Positions 1 through 8,486 of a stretch of DNA of 46,489 nucleotides are shown here, one piece after another; position 1 is the stretch's first letter, and every line of letters begins with the position of its first letter. Location of the stretch: positions 1 through 46,489 of the IMG/VR virus record IMGVR_UViG_3300046463_000534. One strand, written 5' to 3'. Source of the stretch: a virus. The notes beneath the pieces are model-generated. The model saw only the letters and a list, made by a program, of their open reading frames with translations, did not search any database and was not told the origin of the DNA. A program made the translations under genes and the position numbers.

Positions 1-127
1 GGCCGGCACCGATGCGCTGTATGTCGGCTCGACGCAGGACTTCCGCGGACTGTCGATCCGGCTGCTGGACAGCGTCTCGGCGGTGGCGAGCGTGCTCTCG
101 GTCGCCTACTGGAACGACGCCTGGACA
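1..127. repeat. Left copy of 127-bp terminal direct repeat
   Basis: Bases 1-127 are the same as 46363-46489 by direct reading. The reading frame of the neck gene continues across the join without interruption. A 127-base overlap equals a common largest k-mer size in short-read assembly, so this is most simply the overlap of a circular assembly graph rather than a biological terminal repeat. Confidence 0.95.
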
Positions 128-574
128 ACGCTCGCCATCGACGATGGCACAGCGAAGATTCCCGGGAAGACGTGCTCGGGCGGCGGCGCCGTGACATGGG
201 CGCTGCCAGACGACTGGGTCGGACGGATGGTCAACGGCATCGGGCCGTACGCCTGGGTCAAGCTGACAGTCTCCGCGACGCCGACGAACGCGAAGGCATC
301 GCAAATCGGCGTGCTCACGCATTCTGTGCTCTCGGCGCCGGCGACCCTGCGCACCTTGACGCTCATCATGCGGGAAGCGCCGACCGGCGGCCCTGGGCCG
401 TGGGCGGAGAAAGCCGCCTGGTACGAGAGCGAAGCCGATGCCGCGTTGGAGCGCGCACTCCCCCTCGTGGGCAGCGAATTTGACACGGACGCCAGCGACC
501 TCGTCAGCCCGACGGAGGCGGTCCAGACCGAAGCCGATGCGGGTGCGACGCCATTTCGATTGGAACGCGCATGA
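1..574 (+). CDS. Virion neck/head-tail region protein, 3' part of a gene split by the contig join
   Basis: This is the C-terminal part of a gene that starts at 46076; the first full codon here begins at base 2. Joined across the 127-bp overlap, the protein is about 286 residues. The second half has a compact beta-rich pattern (YWNDAWT, IDDGTAK, WALPDDW, YAWVKL) of the kind seen in phage structural proteins that carry a small carbohydrate-binding-like or jelly-roll domain. I know the pattern but not an exact family. Position between the capsid-side genes and the tail completion gene fits a neck or head-tail connector role. The next gene overlaps it by ATGA. Function is inferred from synteny. 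Confidence 0.7.
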   Translation, partial: AGTDALYVGSTQDFRGLSIRLLDSVSAVASVLSVAYWNDAWTTLAIDDGTAKIPGKTCSGGGAVTWALPDDWVGRMVNGIGPYAWVKLTVSATPTNAKASQIGVLTHSVLSAPATLRTLTLIMREAPTGGPGPWAEKAAWYESEADAALERALPLVGSEFDTDASDLVSPTEAVQTEADAGATPFRLERA

Positions 575-1005
575 GCGCGCTCACGGGCGATGTCGTGCTC
601 GATCGGGTGCGGTCGCTCTGCGTGAGTGCCCCGTTCAATTTCGTGGAAGCCACGAGTTGGTCGACGTTCGATCTGCAGCCCACGACGAACATCGACGCGG
701 TCTTTCGGATTCTGCCGCTGGCGTCGCAAGTGGTCATTGGGGGATTCGCGTATACCGAAGATCGCACCGACTCGATGCAGATCTGGCTGGCGCGCAAGCG
801 GAACGGCGATTACGACGCCGTGCGGCGCACGTTGCTGCGAGACGTGCATAGCCTCACGGCGGCCGTTGTGCGTGACGGCGCGACGACCAGCGGGGATTAC
901 CACGTGCCGGACGCCGGCCGCGGGCATGTCATCGCCGACGTCCCCACGGCGGAATATGTGACGCTTCGGCTCACGCTGCCGATCAACTACGAAACCCAAC
1001 TTTAA
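571..1005 (+). CDS. Putative tail completion/tail terminator protein
   Basis: The 144-residue product starts at an ATG overlapping the preceding stop (ATGA), so it is probably translationally coupled. No signal peptide or membrane segment is seen. Size and position, immediately before the tail tube gene and after the neck gene, match tail terminator or tail completion proteins, which cap the tail tube and join it to the head. The C-terminal stretch (VTLRLTLPINYETQL) looks like the closing beta strands of such folds. There is no catalytic motif. The call rests on gene order and size; a head-closure protein is the main alternative. Confidence 0.55.
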   Translation: MSALTGDVVLDRVRSLCVSAPFNFVEATSWSTFDLQPTTNIDAVFRILPLASQVVIGGFAYTEDRTDSMQIWLARKRNGDYDAVRRTLLRDVHSLTAAVVRDGATTSGDYHVPDAGRGHVIADVPTAEYVTLRLTLPINYETQL

Positions 1006-1020
1006 CCAGGAGAGACCGCT

Positions 1021-2085
1021 ATGCCCGGCATCAACGGAAAACAGGTCAAAGGCTGGGCCTTTGCAAAGTTCGGCACCAACTCGTGGGGTGTCGCCGCCTC
1101 GGTGACCAAGGGCGCCCGCTTCATGGGCGACGGCGGCATGAAGCTGCAGCCGGTCTTCGTCGAAGATCGGTCGTTCGGGGAAACCTTCCTCGGCGCGTCG
1201 GACTTTGGCGACGTGCAGGCGGTGGACGTCTCGCTCGGCGGTCAGATGCGCTATGAGGACAACAATTACGTGCTCGAAGCCCTCTCGATGGGCTCGCCGG
1301 CGACGCCGACCATCAGCACGTCGACTGCCGGGCAGAACACGAGCTGGCAGCATGTCTTCGATCTCGCCCCCGCGATCGATGGTCTCGGGGCGACCTTCGC
1401 GCTCGATCAGTTGCTCTATACCGAAGAACTGACGTCCGCGAAGATTTACGGCTTCTCGCTCGCGGTCGGGCAGGCGGGCATTCTCGAAGAGACCTTCAAG
1501 GTGCTCGGCATGAAGCCGACGAACATTTCGTCCGTCAACATCAATTCGACGGTCTACGGCGCGAGCTTCCCCGCGCTCGGAGGGAAGGTGGCGCGCAAGC
1601 AAGGCACCTTCCGCCTCAACAAACAGAGCGGGGGCGCGTTGGGCGCCACCGATGCGATGGTCGTCGAGACGATCGACCTCACCTTCGAGCGTCCCCAGGA
1701 TCGCGTCTTCGCGTTCGGGCAGGACTACATCGTGGAACCTGGCGACAACGACTTCCCGGTGTTCTCGCTGAAGGTGGGCTTCGCGCGCATGAACACCATC
1801 ACGGCGAACTCGCTCTATCAGGCGATTCGCACCGGGGACACGCACAAGGCGGACGTGACGTGGCTCGGCGCGTTCATCAACTCCACGGATACCTACAAAG
1901 TCCTGTATCAGTTCCCGTACATGGAACTCCAGGACTGGGATGCGCCGATGGCGGGCGCCGCGCAGGTCAAGCCGACCGGCACGTTCATGCTGAAGCAGGC
2001 GTCGGCGGCGCCGACCGGCATGGCGGGCGTCACGAAGCCGTTCCGGCTGACCAAAATCATGATGAATTCGGTCGTCGCCTTCTAG
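1021..2085 (+). CDS. Major tail tube protein
   Basis: The 354-residue protein is preceded by a good ribosome site (AGGAGA) about 8 bases before the ATG. It is rich in Thr, Ser and Gly and reads as alternating beta strands, with patterns typical of phage tail tube subunits (SLGGQMRYEDNN around residue 77; PATPTISTST and SWQHVFDLA around 98-123). It would polymerise into the hollow non-contractile tail tube. The gene lies directly upstream of the tail chaperone and tape measure genes, the standard order in siphoviruses. It is longer than a minimal tube protein of about 200 residues, so extra surface domains are likely. Family assignment rests on pattern and synteny. Confidence 0.75.
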   Translation: MPGINGKQVKGWAFAKFGTNSWGVAASVTKGARFMGDGGMKLQPVFVEDRSFGETFLGASDFGDVQAVDVSLGGQMRYEDNNYVLEALSMGSPATPTISTSTAGQNTSWQHVFDLAPAIDGLGATFALDQLLYTEELTSAKIYGFSLAVGQAGILEETFKVLGMKPTNISSVNINSTVYGASFPALGGKVARKQGTFRLNKQSGGALGATDAMVVETIDLTFERPQDRVFAFGQDYIVEPGDNDFPVFSLKVGFARMNTITANSLYQAIRTGDTHKADVTWLGAFINSTDTYKVLYQFPYMELQDWDAPMAGAAQVKPTGTFMLKQASAAPTGMAGVTKPFRLTKIMMNSVVAF

Positions 2086-2098
2086 CGACGGGAGACGT

Positions 2099-2491
2099 AT
2101 GGCACTGGAACTGAAAGACGATCACGGCACCCAAGTGGTGACAGACGCGGATCTGCTCAAAGGCGGCGATCCTACCGTGACGTACACGATTCGTCGCCTC
2201 ACGATCGACAAGCAGCGCGAGATTCACAAGCGGCACACGAAGCCGGCCACGTTCAAGCGGCCGGAACGCGCCGATCTCGAGGCGGTGCAGGACGACTTGT
2301 TCGACTGGTGTCTGGCGAATTGGACGAACGTCGTCGCCAACGGACAGCCGATCGAATGCGTGTGGGAGCACAAGAAGCTCCTGGATCTCGCGCGGCGAAC
2401 GGCCATTCTGGAAGTGGCAGGGATGAACGAGATCGCGGCGGCGGAGGACGCACGCGAGGAGTCGTTTCGGCCAACTGAGATCCTTCGCTGA
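2099..2491 (+). CDS. Tail assembly chaperone (G-like)
   Basis: This 130-residue, charged, mostly helical protein sits between the tail tube and tape measure genes, the position of lambda G-type chaperones that coat the tape measure during tail assembly. The ATG has GGGAG a few bases upstream. The C-terminus (REESFRPTEILR) is followed 40 bases after the stop by an ATG in the +1 frame, and that frame is open back to 2427, so it overlaps the end of this gene by about 65 bases. This is the layout expected when a minor product is made by ribosomal frameshifting into the second part. Confidence 0.7.
   Translation: MALELKDDHGTQVVTDADLLKGGDPTVTYTIRRLTIDKQREIHKRHTKPATFKRPERADLEAVQDDLFDWCLANWTNVVANGQPIECVWEHKKLLDLARRTAILEVAGMNEIAAAEDAREESFRPTEILR
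2465..2468 (+). other. Candidate +1 (or -2) translational frameshift site
   Basis: The upstream chaperone frame reads TTT at 2465-2467 followed by C. A Phe tRNA could re-pair with TTC one base downstream, which moves the ribosome into the frame that stays open to 2810. Net movement is +1 (equivalent in frame to -2). The site is a guess within the allowed overlap window 2427-2491; no classic -1 heptamer was seen. Confidence 0.3.
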
Positions 2492-2531
2492 CTTCTGGAG
2501 GCATGAGGCCGTCGGGCAGACCTGCTGCCTC

Positions 2532-2810
2532 ATGGTCGATGAGGAGACGCTAGACGCGGATCCAGATCTGTTTCTCTGCGATGAGTGTCCCATCATCGAG
2601 CAGTTACAGGCCCTCGATCCCTTCAACGCGCAAGTCTGGAATCTCTATCGGCAGATCGTGACACGGCTCGCGTCGGATCTGCATGCGGGCAGTGCGATCG
2701 TGGAACGGTTGACGCGCGACATGACCCGCGACGAGTTCGAGGAAACCTGGCGACGGCTGGTACTGCTCTACGACACGTTACAGCCGCCCCCGCCGATGAA
2801 AGGATCGTAA
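2532..2810 (+). CDS. Tail assembly chaperone, downstream (T-like) part
   Basis: From the first ATG this gives 92 residues, but the frame is open upstream to 2427, and no convincing ribosome site precedes the ATG at 2532. The product is acidic and helical (DEECTL-type composition, EETWRRLVLLYD near the end). Lying between the first chaperone part and the tape measure, it most likely is translated as a C-terminal extension of the upstream protein by frameshift, giving a fusion of about 236 residues. Independent initiation is the alternative. It ends in TAA directly next to the GTG of the tape measure gene. Confidence 0.6.
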   Translation: MVDEETLDADPDLFLCDECPIIEQLQALDPFNAQVWNLYRQIVTRLASDLHAGSAIVERLTRDMTRDEFEETWRRLVLLYDTLQPPPPMKGS

Positions 2811-5624
2811 GTGGCGCTCGACCTGACCCTTAAAGTGACCGCCGACGCCTCCCAGGCGAAGGGGGAGCTGCGGGCGGTTGAGGAGGCGACGCAGAAAGCC
2901 ACGGCCGCGGCGAAAGACATGGACGCCGCGCAGACCAAGCTCGGGAAGTCGATCACACAGACGACCCTGACGGCCGCGGAATTCCGGAAGCAACTCGCGG
3001 CGAGCGGGGGCGACCTCTCCAAAATCAAACTCAATCTGGATCAGGCGACCGCCTCGCATGGCTCGTTCGGCGCCGCGCAGAAGAAGACGATCGAATTCAG
3101 CGACCTCGTCTCGGGCAGTCTGAAACTGCAGACGCGGTCGATCGAGGGGCTGTTCGCGCGGATGGCGGACATGGGCTCGCGCAACGGCGTGCTCATTCGC
3201 GCGTTCGGGAGTCTCGGGGAGGCGATGGGCCTGTCGACCTCGGCGGCGATCGGGCTGACGGGCGGCCTGGCGGCGATCATCGGCGCGGCGACGATGGAAG
3301 GCAAGGTGCTGCTCGACGCGGCGGAATACCACTACGAGCACGCGAAGTCGATGCAGGGCCTGCGCGCGGAAGTCGAGCACACCACGTCGGTCTATCACGC
3401 CTGGGAAGGCGTCCTCGGCACGGCGATCTCTGGCAGCGGCGGGACGGCCATCACCGGCCTGCGGCTCCTCGATGCCGCCTTCGGCACGATCGCGATCTCG
3501 TTGACAAAGGACATTCTGCTCGCGAAGGAGTTCGCGAATTTTGCCGGCCAGAATTTCTTCGGCGTCAATATGGGCGCGACCGAGGGCGCCACCTCGCCGG
3601 ATGACAACTGGCGGAAGGCGCTCGAGCAGCGGGCCGCCGGACTGGCGCGCGGGCAGGGGCACTTCTCGCATTTCGACGACATCGACCAGATCCTGCGCGA
3701 TCAGGAGAAGGCGAAGCGCGAAGCCGCAGCTGCGGCGAAGCGGGAAGCGGACGCGATGAGTGTGCTGACGGGCCAGAACACGCTGGGCACCGCCAATGAT
3801 GATCTGCGACGCCTCTCTGGGCTCTCGATCGATGCGCTCCCGATCACGCAGCTCGACAAAGTCAACGACGACCTGCAGGCCGCGATTCAGCTCTACGCGC
3901 GTCGGGGCCAAGTCGCCCCGCAGGCGCTGCTCCAGGAAGCGGCCGCCGTCAGCGAGCTCGTCCGTGCGTACACGATGGGCAATGACGCGATGATGACCTA
4001 TCGGATGAACGCGGGTGCCGAGATGGCGGCCAACTTCGCGGCGTTCGGCGCCTTCGCCGCGCACGTCCCGACGGCGTACGCGGGCTTCACTCCAGGCGGC
4101 ACCCTCCCGGGGATTACGGCGTTATCCGGCATCGGGGGGATCCCGTTCCTCGCCACGCAGACCTCCGGCGGGACCGAAGGCGGCAACTTTTTGCTGCCGT
4201 CGCATGGGGTGATGACGACGGACGAGTACGGCAAGCAGAAACCGCTCGGCCCGCTCACGATGTCGCGGTCGGGCGCGAATTACGAGGGCAATCTCGCCGG
4301 CGGTCCGCCGTCCGCGAAGTCGTTTTTCGATCTCCTGTTCGGGTCCGTCGGGGGCGACATCGGCCACACGCTCGAGGGGCTCCTTATCCATCGCGGGCAA
4401 GCCGGAAGCGCCCTCGGCGGATCGCTCGGCGGCGACGTCATGAAATCCGTCATGGGCAGCGCCGGCGGGTTCGACATCACGAAGTTCCTCACGGGGAATC
4501 TCGGGAAATCGATCGGTGGCGCGGTCGGCTCGTTCATCCCCTTCGGCGGGCAACTCCTCGGCTCGGCGATCGGGAGTCTGTTCGGGAAACTCTTCGGGCA
4601 GACGCAGTACCAGAAAGACCAGCAGGCGGCCAACGCCAACATCTCCCAGATGTGGACGGGGGCGAATACGCAGTACAACGGCCAGGCCGACCAGGTGCTG
4701 TCGATGTTCGGACTGACCAATGGCAACACGCTGCATGGCGCGGGCTATCAGGGCGCGATGGGCCAGACGGCGCTGCAGGGCGTCTTCGACCAGCTCTCGC
4801 AGAAGACGGCGGACTTCAACAGCAACCTCGGCGGCACGCTGCAGAAAATTCAGGCGCTCGGCGGCGGCGTGCCCAAGGCGCTGCTGCCCTATATCGATGA
4901 ACTGACCAAGGCGAACGTCCTCACCAAACAGAACGCCGATCTCGTGAAAGCGATGACTGGGGATGGGACGGTCGGCCTTGATCAGATGAAACAGGCCGCC
5001 CAGAACCTCGGGATCTCGACGGACAAACTAGGCCAGAACTTCCAGGACATGCAAGCAAAGGCGAGCTGGCAGTCCATCATCGATGACCTCGATACGTTGC
5101 AGCGCGGGGGCGCGAATCTGAACGACCTGCTCGGCGATGCGGGACTCCAGAAGAAGCTCAACGACCTCGTGCTGTCGTCCAAGAAGTTCGGCACAGAGAT
5201 CCCGGCGAACATGAAGACGACGCTGGAAACCCTCGCCAGCATGGGCGATCTATTCGACGAGAACGGCAACAAGATGTCCGTAGCGGACGTCGATGGGATG
5301 AAGTGGGGCGCCGATCTCCAGACGACGCTCGACAGCCTGAACGACACCCTGAAGACGTTGATCGAGGCGTTGGGGATCAAGTTGCCCAGCGCGACGAAAG
5401 CCACGGCGGATGCGTGGCACAAGAACCTCGACGACCTCCAAGTGCCCGATCCCAATACCCCAGGCTATGGCGGCAAGATGCCCAAGGCCGGCGGGGGGGA
5501 TGCGACGACGCCGGGCGCGTCAGCGCTGCGCGTGAGTATCCCCGTCTATTTGGATGGCCTCAAGGTCGCGCAGGGCATGGCGCCGCACCTCGCCGATGTC
5601 CTGCAAGCGCACGGGGCGCGCTGA
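2811..5624 (+). CDS. Tail tape measure protein
   Basis: This is the longest tail gene, 937 residues, starting at GTG right after the preceding TAA. The N-terminus is a long Ala/Lys/Glu-rich helical region (residues 10-70). A hydrophobic Gly/Ala segment lies around residues 143-160. A second Gly-rich hydrophobic stretch in the middle (about 560-600, GGAVGSFIPFGGQ) is typical of tape measures, which sit inside the tail lumen, set tail length and may insert in the host membrane. Using the known rough relation of 1.5 angstroms per residue, the tail would be near 140 nm. It is followed closely by the tail tip gene. No peptidoglycan hydrolase motif was recognised. Confidence 0.9.
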   Translation: MALDLTLKVTADASQAKGELRAVEEATQKATAAAKDMDAAQTKLGKSITQTTLTAAEFRKQLAASGGDLSKIKLNLDQATASHGSFGAAQKKTIEFSDLVSGSLKLQTRSIEGLFARMADMGSRNGVLIRAFGSLGEAMGLSTSAAIGLTGGLAAIIGAATMEGKVLLDAAEYHYEHAKSMQGLRAEVEHTTSVYHAWEGVLGTAISGSGGTAITGLRLLDAAFGTIAISLTKDILLAKEFANFAGQNFFGVNMGATEGATSPDDNWRKALEQRAAGLARGQGHFSHFDDIDQILRDQEKAKREAAAAAKREADAMSVLTGQNTLGTANDDLRRLSGLSIDALPITQLDKVNDDLQAAIQLYARRGQVAPQALLQEAAAVSELVRAYTMGNDAMMTYRMNAGAEMAANFAAFGAFAAHVPTAYAGFTPGGTLPGITALSGIGGIPFLATQTSGGTEGGNFLLPSHGVMTTDEYGKQKPLGPLTMSRSGANYEGNLAGGPPSAKSFFDLLFGSVGGDIGHTLEGLLIHRGQAGSALGGSLGGDVMKSVMGSAGGFDITKFLTGNLGKSIGGAVGSFIPFGGQLLGSAIGSLFGKLFGQTQYQKDQQAANANISQMWTGANTQYNGQADQVLSMFGLTNGNTLHGAGYQGAMGQTALQGVFDQLSQKTADFNSNLGGTLQKIQALGGGVPKALLPYIDELTKANVLTKQNADLVKAMTGDGTVGLDQMKQAAQNLGISTDKLGQNFQDMQAKASWQSIIDDLDTLQRGGANLNDLLGDAGLQKKLNDLVLSSKKFGTEIPANMKTTLETLASMGDLFDENGNKMSVADVDGMKWGADLQTTLDSLNDTLKTLIEALGIKLPSATKATADAWHKNLDDLQVPDPNTPGYGGKMPKAGGGDATTPGASALRVSIPVYLDGLKVAQGMAPHLADVLQAHGAR

Positions 5625-5627
5625 GAC

Positions 5628-7769
5628 GTGGCCTTCACCATTACGATTGCCGGCTCCGACCGCACGAAATACTTCGCGCGGAACATGGATGATTTCCGCT
5701 ACACGCGGCAGTTCAATTCCGCCGGCACGCTGACCTTCACGATCAAGGACAAGAACGCCACGGGCACCTATCGCCCATCGGTGGGCGATGCCCTGACCGT
5801 CACCGATGGTGGGACGACGTATTTCACGGGGCGCATCACGGATGTCTCCGATCGTGCGTTTCGATCGGTGACGTGGGGCACCGTCACCACGGTGACGGCC
5901 ACGGATCAGATGTCCTATCCCGATCAGCGCGTGGTGCGGAGCCAGACGTTTGCTTCGGGCACGTCGCTGAAATCCTGTCTCACCTCGCTGAACACGACGT
6001 ATCTCGCCGCGTTCAGTGTCACGGTCGACGCGGGAATGGCGACCGGGCCAACGCTCGACGCGCAGACCTACGACAACGTGACGCTCTCCGACGTCTTCCG
6101 GCACTTGATGGACGTCACCGGCTGGCTGATCTACATCACGCCTGGCTTGGTGCTGAAGGCGGTGTCGCCCGGCAGTGTCGCCTGTCCGTATAACCTCTCG
6201 GACGCCGATGCGAACGGCCGCGGCGAACTCCTCTGGTCGAAGAGTCGCCAGCAGTTCGTCAACACGGTCTATCTCATGTACGGCCCGAATCAAACGATCG
6301 AGAAGACCGACATCTTTACCGGCACCGGGTCCGTGTCGTCGTGGACGTCGACCTATGCGCCGGTCGGCTCGAATGGGTTCATCCTCTCACGCGGTTATGT
6401 CGTGGAGAACGGGGCGTTCCTCACCCTGTCGGCACCCGGCGGTGGCGGCAGTTATACCTTCGACATCTCGACCAATATTCTGCACCGCGTCGCCGGGAAT
6501 CTGACCGCAGGACAGACGGTCACGTTCATCTACACGGTGCAGTTCCCGCAGACGACCAGCGCGACCGACAGTACGTCCGTCTCCGCGAACGGCGCCTGGG
6601 ATCAGGTCTTCACGGACGAAACCATTACCGAGAAGGCCGCGGCCGACTCGAAAGCGGCGGGAATTCTCTCGCTCTACAAACAGACGCCAAAGACGGTGAC
6701 GATCGAGACGATTCTCATCACGGCCGACTTGGCGCAGAGCATCACGCTCGCGTTCCCCTCGCGCGGCATCAGCAGCACGTCGTTTTTGATTACCCAGATC
6801 GAATTCTTCATCTTGCCTGGGACGCAAGTGCTGAAGCATCGGTTGACGTGTCAGGAGGGATCGTTCGGGGCGCAGAGTACGTGGATCGATTACTTCCGCA
6901 GCTTAGCAACCGGTGGCTCCACGTCGAGTGGCACCGCGACCGGCGGCGTGATTCCCGTCTCCAGCGGTGTCTTCGCCACCGACGTCTCCGCCAACAACGG
7001 CAGCCCGCTCCAGGTCACGCTGCGCAGCAATGTGGCTGGGAGCGCGGGCTACATCGTGAACTCCCAGTTCCTCGGTCCCATTGTCGGCATCGGCGCCGAA
7101 TGGTCGACGTGGGCGTGGGCGCTCGGGGCGAATTACATTCATCTCGCGAGCGGCGTGTCGGGTGGCGCGGGTCGACGCACGTTCAACCTGCTCGACACGA
7201 GCATGACGAACCCCGGCGGGGGCTATGCCGCGCCGTTCATCATCTCGCAGGACGACGCCCAGACGACGCGGGAGTATTACCTCGGGAGCGATCCCAACTC
7301 CAACCTGACGCTCGGGGTGCCTGGCGCGGGGGTGAGCACGCTCCTGTCGCCCAAGAAGCTCTACCTGCAAGGCTATGCCGGGGCGCAGGGTGAATGGACA
7401 ACGTTCACGCCGACATGGAGCAATCTCACGGTCGGCAACGGGACGTCAGTCGGGAAGTACACCGTCGTGGGGAAGACGGCCTTCGTCCACGTTTACGTCA
7501 CCTTCGGCACCACAACCAGCGTCGGTGGCGCGATCAGCCTGACCCTCCCGGTCAACAACACCAACGTGCTGACGGCGCAGGTGCTGGGGAACTTCGAGGC
7601 GTATAGCGGGACGCAGTTCTTTCGGGGCCGGGCGCTTGTGTTCAACGCCAGCATTGTCCAGTTCATCAACGATACCGGGGGCGCTGCGACGACGACCGAC
7701 GCGACGCATCCGTTTACGTGGGGTACGGGGTCGCAGTTCGACATCCAGTTAGCCTATGAGACGCCGTAA
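5628..7769 (+). CDS. Tail hub/tip protein with C-terminal appendage domain
   Basis: The 713-residue protein starts at GTG three bases after the tape measure stop. The N-terminal half (ITIAGSDRTKYF, FTIKDKNATGTYRPSVGD, YFTGRITDVS) has the barrel pattern of distal-tail and hub proteins of the gpD/Dit-Tal type, and the middle continues the hub fold. After a Ser/Thr/Gly-rich linker around residues 425-445 the C-terminus ends in a small beta domain (GEWTTFTPTWSNLTV, GKYTVVGKTAFVHVYV) that recurs at the ends of many phage fibres and spikes. It probably forms the tail tip and may contact the receptor. Order after the tape measure supports this. Confidence 0.75.
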   Translation: MAFTITIAGSDRTKYFARNMDDFRYTRQFNSAGTLTFTIKDKNATGTYRPSVGDALTVTDGGTTYFTGRITDVSDRAFRSVTWGTVTTVTATDQMSYPDQRVVRSQTFASGTSLKSCLTSLNTTYLAAFSVTVDAGMATGPTLDAQTYDNVTLSDVFRHLMDVTGWLIYITPGLVLKAVSPGSVACPYNLSDADANGRGELLWSKSRQQFVNTVYLMYGPNQTIEKTDIFTGTGSVSSWTSTYAPVGSNGFILSRGYVVENGAFLTLSAPGGGGSYTFDISTNILHRVAGNLTAGQTVTFIYTVQFPQTTSATDSTSVSANGAWDQVFTDETITEKAAADSKAAGILSLYKQTPKTVTIETILITADLAQSITLAFPSRGISSTSFLITQIEFFILPGTQVLKHRLTCQEGSFGAQSTWIDYFRSLATGGSTSSGTATGGVIPVSSGVFATDVSANNGSPLQVTLRSNVAGSAGYIVNSQFLGPIVGIGAEWSTWAWALGANYIHLASGVSGGAGRRTFNLLDTSMTNPGGGYAAPFIISQDDAQTTREYYLGSDPNSNLTLGVPGAGVSTLLSPKKLYLQGYAGAQGEWTTFTPTWSNLTVGNGTSVGKYTVVGKTAFVHVYVTFGTTTSVGGAISLTLPVNNTNVLTAQVLGNFEAYSGTQFFRGRALVFNASIVQFINDTGGAATTTDATHPFTWGTGSQFDIQLAYETP

Positions 7770-7977
7770 CCGCGCGAGTGGCATGTAAGGACATCGATCA
7801 GTTCGGGCGCGCCGTGTCGCTTGCTACGACACAGCTAAGGGTCTCGGCAGGGATCCCGCCCGACGTAAGCACACAGCCTGCCACGGATCGGGTCTGCCGC
7901 CCGTTTCTCCCGCCGCGTCGCTGGCGCGCGCGAGAGCGTGGCGGCATTGTTGTCGAACCAAGAGGGGGCGCAGGAGC
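7770..7977 (+). other. Intergenic stretch with hairpins between tail tip and lysis genes
   Basis: This is an unusually long gap for this genome. It holds a perfect 6-bp stem with a 7-base loop at 7814-7832 (GTGTCG/CGACAC) and, just after, a palindromic GGGATCCC inside a wider imperfect stem. No U-tract follows, so it is not a clear intrinsic terminator. An 80-codon frame starting at GTG 7778 runs through but looks non-coding. It could be an RNA structure or leader for the genes that follow. Confidence 0.35.
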
Positions 7978-8157
7978 ATGGGGAATCCGGAGCTCGTCAT
8001 CGCCGCGATCGCGAGCGTGACCTTTATCTGGCATGTCGGCATGTATGCCGGGATTATGCTCACGCGCCTGAAGCGGCTGGAAGATCGCTCGGATATTCAT
8101 GAGCAGCGGCTCGACGGCCACGACTCGATCTTGGAACGGCGGTCGGGGAGCCGATGA
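7978..8157 (+). CDS. Small single-span membrane protein, holin/spanin-like
   Basis: This encodes 59 residues beginning MGNPELVIAAIASVTFIW. One hydrophobic segment spans about residues 5-28, then a charged, probably coiled-coil tail follows (LKRLEDRSDIHEQRLDGHD). A purine-rich GAGGGGG lies about 10 bases before the ATG. The stop overlaps the next ATG (ATGA), and that next gene encodes a lysozyme-like protein. The topology and neighbour suggest a role in lysis, such as a holin or accessory membrane protein, but no specific family is recognised. Confidence 0.6.
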   Translation: MGNPELVIAAIASVTFIWHVGMYAGIMLTRLKRLEDRSDIHEQRLDGHDSILERRSGSR

Positions 8158-8486
8158 CCATCGACGCCGATGTGGTGATGACCGCGAAACACTGGGGCCT
8201 CGACCCGCGGCTGCTGCAAGCCGTCGTGATCGCCGAAGGCGACATCCTGCAGGCCGTGCGCTGTTCGCTGCCGAAGACGCAGACGCGGCAGGACGCGCTC
8301 GACATCACGGCGCGGTCCTGTGTGCATGCGATGCGGGACTTCATCACGAGCTACAACTTCGGGCCGACCTTCGTCGAGTACTGGGGCCACCGCTGGGCGC
8401 CGCCGAACGTGGCGAACGATCCGCGCGGGCTCAATGCAAACTGGGTCACGAACGTCGCGATGCTCTGGTTGGGAAAATCCGCATGA
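8154..8486 (+). CDS. Putative lysozyme/transglycosylase-like endolysin
   Basis: The 110-residue protein opens with a helix and then LLQAVVIAEGD, in which Glu28 lies in a position like the catalytic Glu of lysozyme/transglycosylase folds. The segments ALDITARSCVHAMRDFI and GPTFVEYWGHRWAP continue a compact helical fold. It has no signal peptide, so it would need a holin, and a small membrane protein gene overlaps its start. Likely role: cutting host peptidoglycan at lysis. The catalytic reading is an inference from one motif; it could instead be a tail-associated lysozyme or a degenerate fold of this family. Confidence 0.5.
   Translation: MTIDADVVMTAKHWGLDPRLLQAVVIAEGDILQAVRCSLPKTQTRQDALDITARSCVHAMRDFITSYNFGPTFVEYWGHRWAPPNVANDPRGLNANWVTNVAMLWLGKSA

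Noticed and set aside
106-1845. Long minus-strand open frame of 579 codons over the neck and tail tube genes
   Set aside because: It is a shadow of well-supported rightward genes in GC-rich DNA; its product is Arg/His/Val-rich low-quality sequence and it has no ribosome site.
7778-8020. 80-codon frame starting at GTG in the gap after the tail tip gene
   Set aside because: Arg/Pro/Ser-rich product with no ribosome site; it runs into the small membrane protein gene in another frame.
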